64,000 nt of DNA from Kiritimatiellia bacterium (GCA_024405255.1 JAKSOY010000001.1:1-64000), one strand, 5' to 3'. Shown: positions 44,624 through 54,582, counted from the first letter of the stretch. Notes: generated by a model not told the origin, from the letters alone. Program-made: numbers and translations.

Positions 44624-45400
44624 TCACTTCTTCAACAGAAGCAGCGCCTGTTTCTCGATCTTGTACTGCTCGGCGATCTTTTCGCCGGTGCCATCTTCAA
44701 AGATCTTCTTGAGTTCGGCTTCGACTTCATCCTTCAACGCCGTGTTCCCCTTCTTGAAGCCGATGCCGTACGTTTCCGTCATGACGATTTCCGTGAGGAT
44801 TTCAAACTTGCCGGGCAGATCGGCCATTTTCTTTTTCGCGACACCGACATCCATCGCCACGGCATCGACAGCTCCGGCATTGAGTTCATTCACCGCCTGG
44901 TTGTAGTTCGGCTCAATGACAATCTTCTTGAAGGTCGCGCCCAATTCCTTCTTCGCGCCGTCTTTCGCCAAGGCCTTCTGCACCGGCGTCTCCGTCTGAA
45001 CGGCGACCGTCTTGCCAGCGAGGTCCTTCAGCGTTTTGATGGGCGAACCCGTCTTCACGAGAACGACCTGTGAGTTGTCCACATACGGTACGGACCAGGT
45101 ATAGCCGTTCTCACGCCCCTGCATAGTAAATCCATTCCAGATGCAGTCGATCGCGCCCGAATTGAGTTCCATGTCTTTCGTATCCCAGTTGATGGGATTG
45201 GCGACAAACTTCCAATTCTTCCGCTTGCAGACCTCGCGCGCAAGGTCCAAATCAAAACCTTTGTAGGTTGCACCATCTTTATAACCGTACGGCGGGAAAT
45301 CGGCATCGAACCCGACCGTGAACGAACGCTGTCCATCTGCGGCCTTTTCGCATCCACACAACGCGGCGACGAGCGCCACAAGCATCATCAACTTCTTCAT
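44624..45400 (-). CDS. Amino-acid ABC transporter substrate-binding lipoprotein
   Basis: 258 aa. A lipobox, VAALCGC, at residues 10-16 indicates membrane tethering after export. The SBP_bac_3 fold follows: FTVGFDADFPPYGYKDG, GFDLDLAREVCKRKNW, then VNELNAGAVDAVAMDVGVA. It delivers a polar amino acid to the permease encoded next. The ATG at 45400 gives the signal peptide; the longer frame overlaps the ATPase gene. Ligand identity (Gln, Arg, Lys or Cys) cannot be read with confidence. Confidence 0.9.
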   Translation of the reverse strand: MKKLMMLVALVAALCGCEKAADGQRSFTVGFDADFPPYGYKDGATYKGFDLDLAREVCKRKNWKFVANPINWDTKDMELNSGAIDCIWNGFTMQGRENGYTWSVPYVDNSQVVLVKTGSPIKTLKDLAGKTVAVQTETPVQKALAKDGAKKELGATFKKIVIEPNYNQAVNELNAGAVDAVAMDVGVAKKKMADLPGKFEILTEIVMTETYGIGFKKGNTALKDEVEAELKKIFEDGTGEKIAEQYKIEKQALLLLKK

Positions 45401-45416
45401 GATTCGTCGATCCTGT

Positions 45417-46181
45417 TTATTCTTTGAATTCAGAAACGGTCTCACCTTGTACTTTTCCGAGGAATTCGCCCAGACGCCCCTCATGACGCTTCTCGAAGAT
45501 CTCATGCGGCGTTCCTTCTGCGGCGATACACCCTCCATCTAGGAAGAGGACACGCGTCGCAACATCGCGGGCAAAGCGCATTTCGTGCGTCACGACGACC
45601 ATCGTCATGCCGCGGCGCGCGAGGTCTTTCATGACATCGAGGACCTCGCCGACCATTTCAGGGTCCAGCGCCGAAGTCGGTTCGTCGAACAACATGACTT
45701 TCGGCTCCATCGCAAGCGAACGTACGATGGCGACACGCTGCTTCTGTCCGCCGGAAAGCTGCTGGGGATAGGCCAAAGCCTTGTCGTCAAGACCGACCCG
45801 CGTCAAGAGTTCATGCGCTTTCGCTTCAGCCGCCTCTTTCGGAATCCGACGCACCAGACGCGGTGCCATGGTGATGTTGTCCAGAATCGTCAAATGCGGA
45901 AACAGATTGAAATGCTGAAACACCATCCCCATCTCGCTCCGAACGCGACTACGCGTCTTCTCGTCGGCCGCGACAATGTCAACGCCCTCGAAGTCGATTG
46001 AACCTTCCGTCGGTTGTTCGAGGAGATTCATGCAACGCAAGAAGGTCGACTTACCGCCGCCTGACGGTCCGATCATCACCACGACCTCACCCTTTCGGAT
46101 TTCCGTGGAAAGTCCCTTTAGGACCTCGAGCTTCCCGAATCTTTTCTTCAGGTTGTCGATTTTCAGTAGTACTTCAGACAT
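45417..46181 (-). CDS. Polar amino-acid ABC transporter ATPase, GlnQ family
   Basis: 254 aa, usual length. Walker [11 protein letters not shown]-loop VFQHFNLFP, signature LSGGQKQR, Walker [15 protein letters not shown] and H-loop VTHEM. First gene of the ATPase-binding protein-permease operon, with the binding protein starting 16 nt after its stop. The start is ATG 46181 ([16 protein letters not shown]); an upstream in-frame extension lacks homology. It has its own promoter. Confidence 0.92.
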   Translation of the reverse strand: MSEVLLKIDNLKKRFGKLEVLKGLSTEIRKGEVVVMIGPSGGGKSTFLRCMNLLEQPTEGSIDFEGVDIVAADEKTRSRVRSEMGMVFQHFNLFPHLTILDNITMAPRLVRRIPKEAAEAKAHELLTRVGLDDKALAYPQQLSGGQKQRVAIVRSLAMEPKVMLFDEPTSALDPEMVGEVLDVMKDLARRGMTMVVVTHEMRFARDVATRVLFLDGGCIAAEGTPHEIFEKRHEGRLGEFLGKVQGETVSEFKE

Positions 46182-46253
46182 TTCGTTTACTCTTCCGGCA
46201 CGGAGCGTACACCGAGACATACATCCCATCCCGCATTCGTCTAGTTCGTCTCA

Positions 46254-46282
46254 ATGTTATCACAACAGATGGTTAAAGTCAA
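46254..46282 (-). promoter_or_regulatory. Promoter of the amino-acid ABC transporter operon
   Basis: Minus strand: TTGACT (46282-46277), 17 nt, TAACAT (46259-46254) preceded by TGA. It gives a leader of about 65 nt. Confidence 0.6.
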
Positions 46283-46297
46283 TTCACGATTTTTCTA

Positions 46298-47440
46298 CTA
46301 CCCGTTCTTTGGCAGACAGACGCGATTGCCGGACAGGAGACGTAAACGGCCTTTGAGGCGCAATCCAACGACAAGCGAACTCACACGAGCCGCGGTCAGT
46401 CCGCTCGCAAGGACGATCCGATCAAGTGAAATGCCCTCTGCCGTGACCGCTTTGAGAATGAGCGCCTCATCAGGTGAAATCGAATTCTCGGGAGAGTTTG
46501 TCGTCGACTTCGGCATCTTCAGCGGCAGCAACGGCTCCTCGGGTTTCGGTTTGGCGGGACTTGGTAGAGAGGATACGGGCTTCTGAGGTTTCGGCTTTCC
46601 TTTCGACATCGGTGTAAGTTCTTCGACGATGTCATCGACACATGTCACCATGCGGGCCCCTTCTCGAATGAGATGGTGGCATCCTTCCGACGTCCGCCAA
46701 TCGATCCGTCCCGGCACGGCCATGACCGCGCGTCCTTGTTCGACAGCACGCAAACAGGTAATGAGCGTACCGCTGTGCAACGGACACTCGACCGCGACAA
46801 CACCGCGGGAGAGTCCCGAAACGATTCGGTTTCTCTGGGGGAACGTTTGCGGATCCGGACTTCGTCCCAATGGGAATTCGCTGATGACACATCCTCCCGC
46901 ATGGACCATCTGGCGGGCGAGTTCGCGGTTCTCGCGCGGATAGAATTGATCGATCGCCCCGCCAAGAACACCTACGGTCACACCTTCGGCCGCCAACGCG
47001 CCCTTATGCGCAAACGTGTCAATGCCGTGGGCAAGTCCCGAGACGACACACCATCCGCGTTTCGCCAAACCGAAAGCGAGACGTTCAGCGACGTCCCGTC
47101 CATAGTCCGTGCAATGACGCGTGCCGATGAGAGCCACACTCGCGCGTGCGAGTGCCGTTACATCGCCAACCGCATACAAAGCCAGTGGCGGAGACGAAAT
47201 CGTTTTCAGCTGAGCGGGATAGGCGTCATCGACTTCCGTCAGGATCTTGATCCCGAGCTTTCGAGCCCGCTCGATTTCCCGTTGCCAGTCCGGCTCTTTC
47301 CCTTCCCAGTCGTATTTCTGCGGATAGAAATCCCAGGCCGCCGCGGCATCCCCCTGCGTCTCGGCCAGGAGACGCTGAAATGTCACGGCACCCACCGTGG
47401 GAATCAAATTAAAAGCGATTCGCGCTTCACGTTCTGTCAT
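46298..47440 (-). CDS. dprA: DNA-processing protein DprA
   Basis: 380 aa. It loads RecA on incoming single-stranded DNA in natural transformation. The Rossmann domain (about 95-290) shows VALIGTRHCTDYG, VVSGLAHGIDTFAHKGAL, GVLGGAIDQFYP, SEFPLG and RNRIVSGLS. A Pro/Lys-rich linker leads to a C-terminal winged-helix domain (about 320-380). The start is ATG 47440 with GAAGGA about 11 nt upstream. A small CCTGG/CCAGG hairpin lies in the leader. No other competence gene is in the window. Confidence 0.93.
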   Translation of the reverse strand: MTEREARIAFNLIPTVGAVTFQRLLAETQGDAAAAWDFYPQKYDWEGKEPDWQREIERARKLGIKILTEVDDAYPAQLKTISSPPLALYAVGDVTALARASVALIGTRHCTDYGRDVAERLAFGLAKRGWCVVSGLAHGIDTFAHKGALAAEGVTVGVLGGAIDQFYPRENRELARQMVHAGGCVISEFPLGRSPDPQTFPQRNRIVSGLSRGVVAVECPLHSGTLITCLRAVEQGRAVMAVPGRIDWRTSEGCHHLIREGARMVTCVDDIVEELTPMSKGKPKPQKPVSSLPSPAKPKPEEPLLPLKMPKSTTNSPENSISPDEALILKAVTAEGISLDRIVLASGLTAARVSSLVVGLRLKGRLRLLSGNRVCLPKNG

Positions 47441-47480
47441 TCGGCATTGTCCTTCTACCTGGTATTTCCAGGCGAAGAAC

Positions 47481-47513
47481 ACTATAGCATATTTTCGGAA
47501 AACGAAATGTCAA
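47481..47513 (-). promoter_or_regulatory. dprA promoter
   Basis: Minus strand: TATAGT (47486-47481) preceded by TGC. A TTGACA is present at 47513-47508, but the 21-nt spacing is too long, so the extended -10 probably does most of the work. Confidence 0.45.
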
Positions 47514-47535
47514 GAGATTGTCAAGATTTTGGAAT

Positions 47536-47566
47536 GCAAAAAGGCACGGCATTTCTGCCGTGCCTT
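47536..47566 (-). terminator. Rho-independent terminator of gap
   Basis: An 11-bp stem, AAGGCACGGCA/TGCCGTGCCTT, with a 4-nt loop (47541-47566), is followed on the minus strand by TTTTTG. It lies about 28 nt after the gap stop. The strongest terminator in the window. Confidence 0.88.
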
Positions 47567-47593
47567 TCTGTTGACTCGTTCGAGCCGTTCGCG

Positions 47594-48652
<1,059 letters not shown>

Positions 48653-48697
48653 TTAGTGCCTTCGGAAGACCTTCCCCCGACGGAAAAAACGGCGGTT

Positions 48698-48732
48698 ATT
48701 GTATCATAACGAGACGCGCAAGTCAAGACTTG
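48698..48732 (-). promoter_or_regulatory. gap promoter with overlapping inverted repeat
   Basis: Minus strand: TTGACT (48726-48721), 17 nt, TACAAT (48703-48698) preceded by TGA. A perfect inverted repeat, CAAGTC-AA-GACTTG (48719-48732), covers the -35 and could be an operator. It also lies just after the stop of the upstream larA-like gene and could help terminate that operon. Confidence 0.65.
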
Positions 48733-48734
48733 GG

Positions 48735-50012
48735 TCAATTGAACTTTTCACGGTTGATCCAGAGCCCGAGCGCCGGATTGGGAATGAAGTAAACCTCCTC
48801 GCCCTCTACGGTATTGTAGCCATATTTGAGCTTTTTGGGATCGTATTTCTTCACCATCTCATCGTAGGACGCCGCGTTGAAACCGACGCCGGCGACTTCT
48901 TCCTGCGTGATTTCCTTGACGCAGTAGGTGATCGAGAAGCGTCCGTCCGACGAGCCGTGGATCAGATGCGCCGCCGCACCCATGTTGTCGCGGAGGTCCT
49001 GGTTCTCGGGCTTCTCGAACACCTCGAGCGTGTGGAGGCGTCCCCGGTAGCCGTACTTGCGAATGAGCTTGTCGACCGTTTCGTCTTCGCCGAAATGGCG
49101 CACGCCGGGCGCGAGAATGATGAGTTCGCCGCCGTCCGCCATCGCCATGCGCGTACGATAAATGGCCTTATTGCCCAGCCAGGTGGACGTGAATTCGCTT
49201 GGGTCGAGATAGACGACGCACTTCTTGAGTCCGTGTTCGACATAGTCGACATTTTTCTGCTGGGCAAGCTTGACGGCCTCTGTGAGGCAGTTGCGGCCTT
49301 CGCCGATGAAGAGCCCGTGCGTCTTGATCTTGCCGCCCGGCGCCGTCGTGACCGTCAGGCAGAAGAGGATCGGACGCTTCCCGTACAGGTAATGCTCCAT
49401 TCCGTAGTCGAAGAGACGGCGCACGGGAGTGTTGTCGCGTCCCATCGCCTTCTCCATCCCGCAGACGGCGCCGATCATGTGCGAGCAGTTGATCATCTGC
49501 GAACCGCCGACGCCGACAAAGAGGTTCTTCGCGTGATTCGCCATGCCGATCACTTCATGCGGCACGACCTGTCCGGGCGAGATGACGAGATCGTACTTCG
49601 GATCCATCACGAGCTTGTTCACTTCGACGGCCAGTGGCGTATGCCAAAGTCCCTCGGAGATTTCCTCGACGGCCTCTTTCGGCACGTCGCCCAGTTTCAC
49701 GACATCCGTGCGCCAATGATGCACCAGCATCTTCTCGTACGGAATCTCGCCGAACATCGCCTTCCACTGCGTCTCGCTCACCGGCACATGCGTTCCCAGG
49801 GCGGGCAGGATGTCGACATTCACCCCTTTCGCCGTCAGCAGGCGATAGAGCACCTGCGTGATAAAACCGGTGTTTGAATGGAAACGCGTGAAGTCCGGCG
49901 GAAGGATGAGCACATTTGCGAGCGTGCGCCCTTCCAGCGCCTGTGCAAGCGCGGCTTCGATCTCGGCGGGTGTAAGACCTTCCTCGGTCTTGGCGATGTT
50001 GAAGATATCCAT
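48735..50012 (-). CDS. LarA-family (DUF2088) nickel-pincer-type racemase/epimerase
   Basis: 425 aa. LarA-like enzymes use a nickel-pincer nucleotide bound to Lys for racemisation or epimerisation of 2-hydroxy acids. Conserved LPPDFTRFHS, LPALGTHVPVSE, ISPGQVVPHEVIGMANHAKN (candidate cofactor Lys near 165) and GVGGSQMINCSHMIG are present. Length and pattern resemble the branch including D-mannonate epimerases, more than lactate racemase itself; the exact substrate is uncertain. It follows glnN by 33 nt with AAGGAGA. No larB, C or E maturation genes are in the window. Confidence 0.8.
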   Translation of the reverse strand: MDIFNIAKTEEGLTPAEIEAALAQALEGRTLANVLILPPDFTRFHSNTGFITQVLYRLLTAKGVNVDILPALGTHVPVSETQWKAMFGEIPYEKMLVHHWRTDVVKLGDVPKEAVEEISEGLWHTPLAVEVNKLVMDPKYDLVISPGQVVPHEVIGMANHAKNLFVGVGGSQMINCSHMIGAVCGMEKAMGRDNTPVRRLFDYGMEHYLYGKRPILFCLTVTTAPGGKIKTHGLFIGEGRNCLTEAVKLAQQKNVDYVEHGLKKCVVYLDPSEFTSTWLGNKAIYRTRMAMADGGELIILAPGVRHFGEDETVDKLIRKYGYRGRLHTLEVFEKPENQDLRDNMGAAAHLIHGSSDGRFSITYCVKEITQEEVAGVGFNAASYDEMVKKYDPKKLKYGYNTVEGEEVYFIPNPALGLWINREKFN

Positions 50013-50045
50013 GGTGTCGTCTCCTTCTCTTCTCTGAATGAATGG

Positions 50046-52208
50046 TTAATAGATGAACAGCATTTCACGATACTTGGGCAACGGCCAGCGCGCGTCGTCG
50101 ACAAGATACTCGAGGGCGTCGACTGTGCGGCGCAGATCGCGCATCTGCTCGATCTGGTCGGTCGGGGTTCCCTTGGCCAGCGACTTGTCGAGGCGTTCGC
50201 ACTTGACGTGCAGGTCGTCGAGTCCGGCGCCCAGCTTGAGCGAGAGCGCCTTGAGTCCCGTCACGCCGACTTTCAGGCCGTCCTTCATCGCCAGCGAAAT
50301 CGCCGTCGCGAGTTTTGAAAATTCATCGGCGACGACGGGACGAATCATCGAGCGTGCGATCTCAAGCGCGACCGAGCCTTCAATCCGGATGCGGCGCTGG
50401 TAGTCTTCACGTGCAATCTCGTAGCGGCTTTCAAGCTCGCCCTTCGTCAAGACGCCATACTTCTCGAAGAGCGCCTGATTCGCCGGATCGCGCAACGGTT
50501 CAATCGCAGCCAGCGTGTCGGCCAGATTCGGCAACCCGCGCCGCGCGGCTTCCTCCGCCCAGTCGGACGAATAGCCATCTCCCGAAAAGAGGACGCGCTT
50601 GTGCGCACGGATCGTCTCCCGCAGCAGCTTTTGCAGATTCAAGTTGAAGTTGCTGCGCGTCCCCAGCGACTCGATCTTGTCCGACATCGCATCAAGCGAT
50701 TCCGCGACGATCGTGTTGAGCACCATCTGGTTCATCGCGCAGTTATGCGAAGAACCCGGCGCACGGAACTCGAACTTATTGCCCGTGAACGCAAACGGCG
50801 ACGTACGGTTGCGGTCCGTCGTATCCTTCGGCAACGGCGGCAGGGTGTCCACGCCGACGCGCAGGCTGCCGCCTTTCGCCTTCTGCGCCTTCGTCGCCGT
50901 TCCCGTCTCGCCCGTTTCGATCTGACGGAAGATCTCGCTCAGTTCATCACCGAGGAAGATCGAAATCACTGCCGGCGGCGCTTCATTCGCACCCAGGCGG
51001 TGATCGTTTCCGGCACCCGCCGTCGTCGTCCGCAGCAGATCCGCATGCAGATCGACCGCACGGATGATCGCCGCGAGCATCGTCAGGAAGATGGCGTTTT
51101 CCTTGGGATTGGACCCTGGCTCGAGCAGATTGCGTCCGCCATACGAGATGGACCAATTGCAGTGCTTGCCGCTGCCGTTGACGCCGTCGAACGGCTTTTC
51201 ATGCAACAGGCACTCGAGCCCGTTGCGCTCCGCCGTCTGGCGCAGCACTTCCATCACGAGCATGTTGTGGTCGACGGCGAGATTGAGCTCCTCGAAGACG
51301 GACGCCAATTCGAACTGCGCCGGCGCGACTTCGTTGTGACGTGTCTTCGCCGGAATGCCGAGCTTCCACAGCTGGTCCTCGACTTCCGTCATGAATTTGA
51401 GAATGCGCGGACGAATCGCCCCGTAATAGTGGTCGTCCAGCTGCTGATGCTTGGCGGGGGCCGCGCCATAGAGCGTACGCCCCGTCTGCAGCAGGTCCGG
51501 ACGCTGCAGCGAGAAGCCACGGTCGACAAGGAAGTACTCCTGCTCGGCGCCAAGGGTCACGGAAACGCGCGCGGGGGCTTGTCCGAAATTGCCCATCAGA
51601 CGCAAGACCGCCCGCTTGAGCGCCTGCATCGAACGCAGCAACGGCGTCTTCGAATCGAGCGCGGCCCCCGTGTAGGAACAGAAGGCCGTGGGAATGCACA
51701 GCGTCGCACCATTCGCATGGCGCTTGATGAACGCGGGGCTGGTCGGATCCCACGCCGTATAGCCACGCGCTTCGAACGTCGAACGCAACCCGCCCGACGG
51801 GAAACTCGACGCATCCGCCTCGCCCCCGACGAGGTTCTTGCCGCTGAACGCCTGCACCGCCTGGGCCGTACCGCGCGTTTCGACAAAGCTGTCGTGCTTT
51901 TCCGCCGTGCCGCCCGTGAGAGGTTGGAACCAATGCGTGAAATGCGTGGTGCCTTTGGATATGGCCCACTCTTTCATCGCATGCGCCACATCGTCGGCGA
52001 TGGACGGGTCCAGCGGTTCGCCGCCGTTGACGGTCGCCAGCAGCTTCTGCGCGGTCGCCTTCGGCAAGTACGCGCGAATCTCCTTTTCGCCGAAGACGTC
52101 TTCACCGTACGTCTCCATCGACCGGTCCGGCGGCAACGCCGCATTCGGAACGTCCGGTAGGCGCGCGGCAATCGCATTGATCGCGGTAACCCGTGTGTTG
52201 GCGTTCAT
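50046..52208 (-). CDS. glnN: Glutamine synthetase type III
   Basis: 720 aa, normal for GSIII (about 700-730). Condenses glutamate and ammonia with ATP. The N-terminal GSIII extension is followed by the catalytic core with AEQEYFLVDRGF, the conserved KPFDGVNGSGKHCNWSIS block (about 335-352) and NEAPPAVISIFLG. The C-terminal domain (about 550-720) is helical. GAGGAGGAAG precedes the ATG. It lies in the order small protein-prmA-glnN-larA-like, all with short gaps. GSIII is typical of Bacteroidetes, PVC bacteria and cyanobacteria. Confidence 0.96.
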   Translation of the reverse strand: MNANTRVTAINAIAARLPDVPNAALPPDRSMETYGEDVFGEKEIRAYLPKATAQKLLATVNGGEPLDPSIADDVAHAMKEWAISKGTTHFTHWFQPLTGGTAEKHDSFVETRGTAQAVQAFSGKNLVGGEADASSFPSGGLRSTFEARGYTAWDPTSPAFIKRHANGATLCIPTAFCSYTGAALDSKTPLLRSMQALKRAVLRLMGNFGQAPARVSVTLGAEQEYFLVDRGFSLQRPDLLQTGRTLYGAAPAKHQQLDDHYYGAIRPRILKFMTEVEDQLWKLGIPAKTRHNEVAPAQFELASVFEELNLAVDHNMLVMEVLRQTAERNGLECLLHEKPFDGVNGSGKHCNWSISYGGRNLLEPGSNPKENAIFLTMLAAIIRAVDLHADLLRTTTAGAGNDHRLGANEAPPAVISIFLGDELSEIFRQIETGETGTATKAQKAKGGSLRVGVDTLPPLPKDTTDRNRTSPFAFTGNKFEFRAPGSSHNCAMNQMVLNTIVAESLDAMSDKIESLGTRSNFNLNLQKLLRETIRAHKRVLFSGDGYSSDWAEEAARRGLPNLADTLAAIEPLRDPANQALFEKYGVLTKGELESRYEIAREDYQRRIRIEGSVALEIARSMIRPVVADEFSKLATAISLAMKDGLKVGVTGLKALSLKLGAGLDDLHVKCERLDKSLAKGTPTDQIEQMRDLRRTVDALEYLVDDARWPLPKYREMLFIY

Positions 52209-52241
52209 CGTTCTTCCTCCTCGTAAAATCCACCGGCGTCT

Positions 52242-53144
52242 TCAGCGCCGGCGGAAAAGTCCCGTGCGCCATTCGCCGATCAGGCGATTCGCCTCTTCCT
52301 CATAGCCGCGCGCCCCGTAGGCCGCCTTGACATCAGGATAGAGTTCGTCGAGAATGCCCGAGAGGATCAGCTTGCCTCCCGGCACGGCAAGCGGCGCAAT
52401 CTGGTCCGCAAAACGAATGAGGATCGGTCCCAGCACATTCGCCGCGACGACATCGAACGAGCGGTCGCCCGTCTTCTTGACGCCCGGCAGCGTCGTCGTG
52501 TTGCTCAGGTCGCCCCGGACGAAATGCAGGACCTCGCCCAATCCGTTTTTCTGCGCGTTCTCATTTGCGTTGTCGACCGCGTCGGGATCGATGTCGAATC
52601 CCGCGACGTCGCGGAAGCCTTCCAGCTTCGCCGCAATCGCCAGAATGCCCGAGCCGCAGCCGACATCGAGGAACGAGCGATCGGCATTTTCCACGGCGAG
52701 CTGGTCGACATACTCGAGGCAGGCCCGCGTCGTCGCATGCTGGCCCGTGCCGAACGCCATGCCGGGGTCGAGAATGATCGTGCGAATGCCCGGATGCTTC
52801 GTCGGCACATCCGACTGGCGGAACGCTTCGACTTCCCATTCGGGGACGATGGCCAGACGCGGTGAAATGACATCCGTCTTGAAATGCTTGCGATAGGCGT
52901 ACTTCCAGTCCTCGTCGGCGATCTCGCCCTGTTCCAACGCGAGTTCAATGCCGACGATCCGACCGGCGGTCCGCAAAGCCTCCGCAGCCTGTGGCGCATC
53001 ACTCGCCTCAGGCAGGAAGATCTGCATCGTGGTCTTCTCATCCTCGACGTCACGGTACGAAGACAAAATAAAATCCCCTCCATCGAAGACCTCGAAGAGG
53101 GGATTCACGTACCGTTCGTCAATCGAACAGCGGACAAAGGTCAT
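52242..53144 (-). CDS. prmA: Ribosomal protein L11 methyltransferase
   Basis: 300 aa. SAM-dependent trimethylation of ribosomal protein L11. The N-terminal domain (1-110) is followed by the methyltransferase domain with DPGMAFGTGQHATTRACLEY, SFLDVGCGSGILAIAA (SAM motif I) and VVAANVLGPILIRFA. It begins 3 nt after the stop of a small basic protein, which may itself be ribosome-associated. Confidence 0.93.
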   Translation of the reverse strand: MTFVRCSIDERYVNPLFEVFDGGDFILSSYRDVEDEKTTMQIFLPEASDAPQAAEALRTAGRIVGIELALEQGEIADEDWKYAYRKHFKTDVISPRLAIVPEWEVEAFRQSDVPTKHPGIRTIILDPGMAFGTGQHATTRACLEYVDQLAVENADRSFLDVGCGSGILAIAAKLEGFRDVAGFDIDPDAVDNANENAQKNGLGEVLHFVRGDLSNTTTLPGVKKTGDRSFDVVAANVLGPILIRFADQIAPLAVPGGKLILSGILDELYPDVKAAYGARGYEEEANRLIGEWRTGLFRRR

Positions 53145-53147
53145 TTC

Positions 53148-53366
53148 TTACTTGGCCTCAGCCTTCTTCGCGAGCATCTTCTTGACGACCGCCGGACGCT
53201 GCACGAGCACACGCACGTTCTCGTCGCTCATCAGCTTGACCTCTTCTTCGCTCATGCCGAACTTGACGAGACGACGGCGCTGCGCGTTTGCACGACGAGC
53301 CTTGCCGGCCGGCGTCTTGCACGGACGGACATGAGACTCTTTACGGAGTGTACGACCTGTACCCAT
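53148..53366 (-). CDS. Small basic protein upstream of prmA
   Basis: 72 aa, strongly basic N-terminal half (LRKESHVRPCKTPAGKARRA, then NAQRRRLVKFGM) and a helical C-terminal half (SEEEVKLMSDENVRVLVQRP). The ATG at 53366 is chosen over a TTG nine codons upstream because the transcript start from the promoter is close and the basic core begins here. Position directly before the L11 methyltransferase gene, small size and charge suggest a ribosome- or RNA-associated protein. I do not recognise it with confidence; similar short ORFs may be a PVC-group family. Confidence 0.75.
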   Translation of the reverse strand: MGTGRTLRKESHVRPCKTPAGKARRANAQRRRLVKFGMSEEEVKLMSDENVRVLVQRPAVVKKMLAKKAEAK

Positions 53367-53406
53367 TTGTAGACCTAACCTTTCTTGGAACAAAAATTGA
53401 GCTACT

Positions 53407-53435
53407 ATTATACAATTTTAAGTTGCCGAAATCAA
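53407..53435 (-). promoter_or_regulatory. Promoter of the small protein-prmA-glnN-larA-like operon
   Basis: Minus strand: TTGATT (53435-53430), 17 nt, TATAAT (53412-53407). The leader is about 35 nt. Confidence 0.65.
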
Positions 53436-53477
53436 GGGACGATTCGGGCAAAATCAAAGTCCCTTCTCTCCCCTCAT

Positions 53478-54044
53478 TTACGGCACGACAAACTGCGTGC
53501 CGTCCCACCGAAGGCGGATGCAGGCGCTGTACCCCGTAAAGGCGCCCTTCGGCGGGAAATAGACGAAGACGCTGGCCTCAAAGGCACCCGTTGCGTCCGG
53601 CGCCCCGTCCGGACACACCGCCGTTGCGCACGTGGCCTTCACGAGCACGTCCTTGCCTTTCGCATCGACACCGGTCTTGAACGCACCCGCCGCCGTGACA
53701 GCACCCGAGGTCGCGAACTTGAGCGATATCTCACCCGGCTGATCGCCCCCGACGGACATCACCACGGCCGCAGTCTTTCCGAAGGTCGCCGCCCGCGACT
53801 TCCAGGGTTCGACCTTCCAGTTGTTCTGCGCCGCCATGAAGCGTTCGGACTGCGCGAGACCACCCAACGCATCGGTTGTGACCGTCAGCTCGTTCGTGAA
53901 CGCCAGCTTGCCGCTCGTGCCGATGAGCGATGCCAGGAAGCCATCCGTCGGCGCGTAGTCTATGAAGTTCCCCGCCGCGAGTGACCAAGTAAGCGCGGCC
54001 ATTCCCGCCGCGAGCGCCATCACGATCATCAGGAGTTTCTTCAT
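53478..54044 (-). CDS. Small secreted protein of a domain shared with the C10 protease
   Basis: 188 aa. Signal peptide (residues 1-24). The whole mature protein matches the C-terminal about 160 residues of the protease at 40181-43681: TDELTL/TNELTV, QNNWKVEPWKS in both, GVDAKGK, and YFPPKGAF near the end. The domain is predicted all-beta with one pair of Cys. It may be a stand-alone surface-attachment or sorting module. An AAAGGAAC Shine-Dalgarno is present. No function is known to me. Confidence 0.75.
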   Translation of the reverse strand: MKKLLMIVMALAAGMAALTWSLAAGNFIDYAPTDGFLASLIGTSGKLAFTNELTVTTDALGGLAQSERFMAAQNNWKVEPWKSRAATFGKTAAVVMSVGGDQPGEISLKFATSGAVTAAGAFKTGVDAKGKDVLVKATCATAVCPDGAPDATGAFEASVFVYFPPKGAFTGYSACIRLRWDGTQFVVP

Positions 54045-54130
54045 CGTTTCGTTCCTTTCAAGAATTTGAAATCACCACCTTGGGCGGGGTTCGGGGGCGC
54101 CAGAGCTCCCGTCCGTTGCCCTCTGCCCCC

Positions 54131-54166
54131 TTGACATTCTGCCCCGAATAATGTACACTATTCGCA
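54131..54166 (+). promoter_or_regulatory. Promoter/operator of the second toxin-antitoxin locus
   Basis: TTGACA (54131-54136), 17 nt, TACACT (54154-54159). The -10 region TGTACACTATTCGC is the same as at 25826-25839, with the same -35 and spacing. A CGAGGAGC Shine-Dalgarno follows before the ATG at 54191. Confidence 0.65.
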
Positions 54167-54190
54167 ACACAACTACGAGGAGCATCTACT

Positions 54191-54490
54191 ATGAAAACCG
54201 TCTGCAATCCGCTTGAAAACATCCGTCTTTCGGAAGACATCATCCCGTTCACCGAATTCCGGCGCACGCTCTCCAGTTGCTTCGCCCGTACGACGGGCAC
54301 CCACCGCCCGCTCATCATCACCCAGAACGGACGCGCCGCGAAAATCCTCCTCGACATCGCCGACTTCGACGGGTTGAAGGAGTCGCTTGCCGTTCTTGAT
54401 GACATTCGCATCAGCAACGAGCAAATCGAACGCGGCGAAACCAAGTCGAACGGCGAAGTCTTCGATCGGCTGATGAAGGATCTCGCATGA
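54191..54490 (+). CDS. Phd/YefM-family antitoxin without a complete toxin
   Basis: 99 aa. Same family as the antitoxin at 25859-26182: RLSEDIIPFTEFRRTLSSCF, then HRPLIITQNGRAAKILLDIA, a helix and an acidic C-terminal tail. It can still be made and should bind DNA. Its partner gene is truncated (next entry), so it may act as an orphan repressor, or cross-neutralise the intact toxin at 26179-26481 (inference). Confidence 0.85.
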   Translation: MKTVCNPLENIRLSEDIIPFTEFRRTLSSCFARTTGTHRPLIITQNGRAAKILLDIADFDGLKESLAVLDDIRISNEQIERGETKSNGEVFDRLMKDLA

Positions 54491-54582
54491 ACATCGTCTG
54501 GACGCTCCACGCGGAAGAACAACTCCGTGCAATCGCATTTGCAATTGCCGAAGACAGATGTCGGGCGGCGCGCCCTTTTTGA
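54487..54582 (+). pseudogene. Truncated ParE-type toxin
   Basis: Begins at the ATGA overlap with the antitoxin stop: MNIVWTLHAEEQLRAIAFAI, then AEDR, and ends at TGA after 31 codons in a run of five T. This is the N-terminal third of a ParE/RelE toxin (WT..AEEQL..I...IAED). Neither other frame continues the toxin fold, so the gene is broken, not merely frameshifted. Confidence 0.75.
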
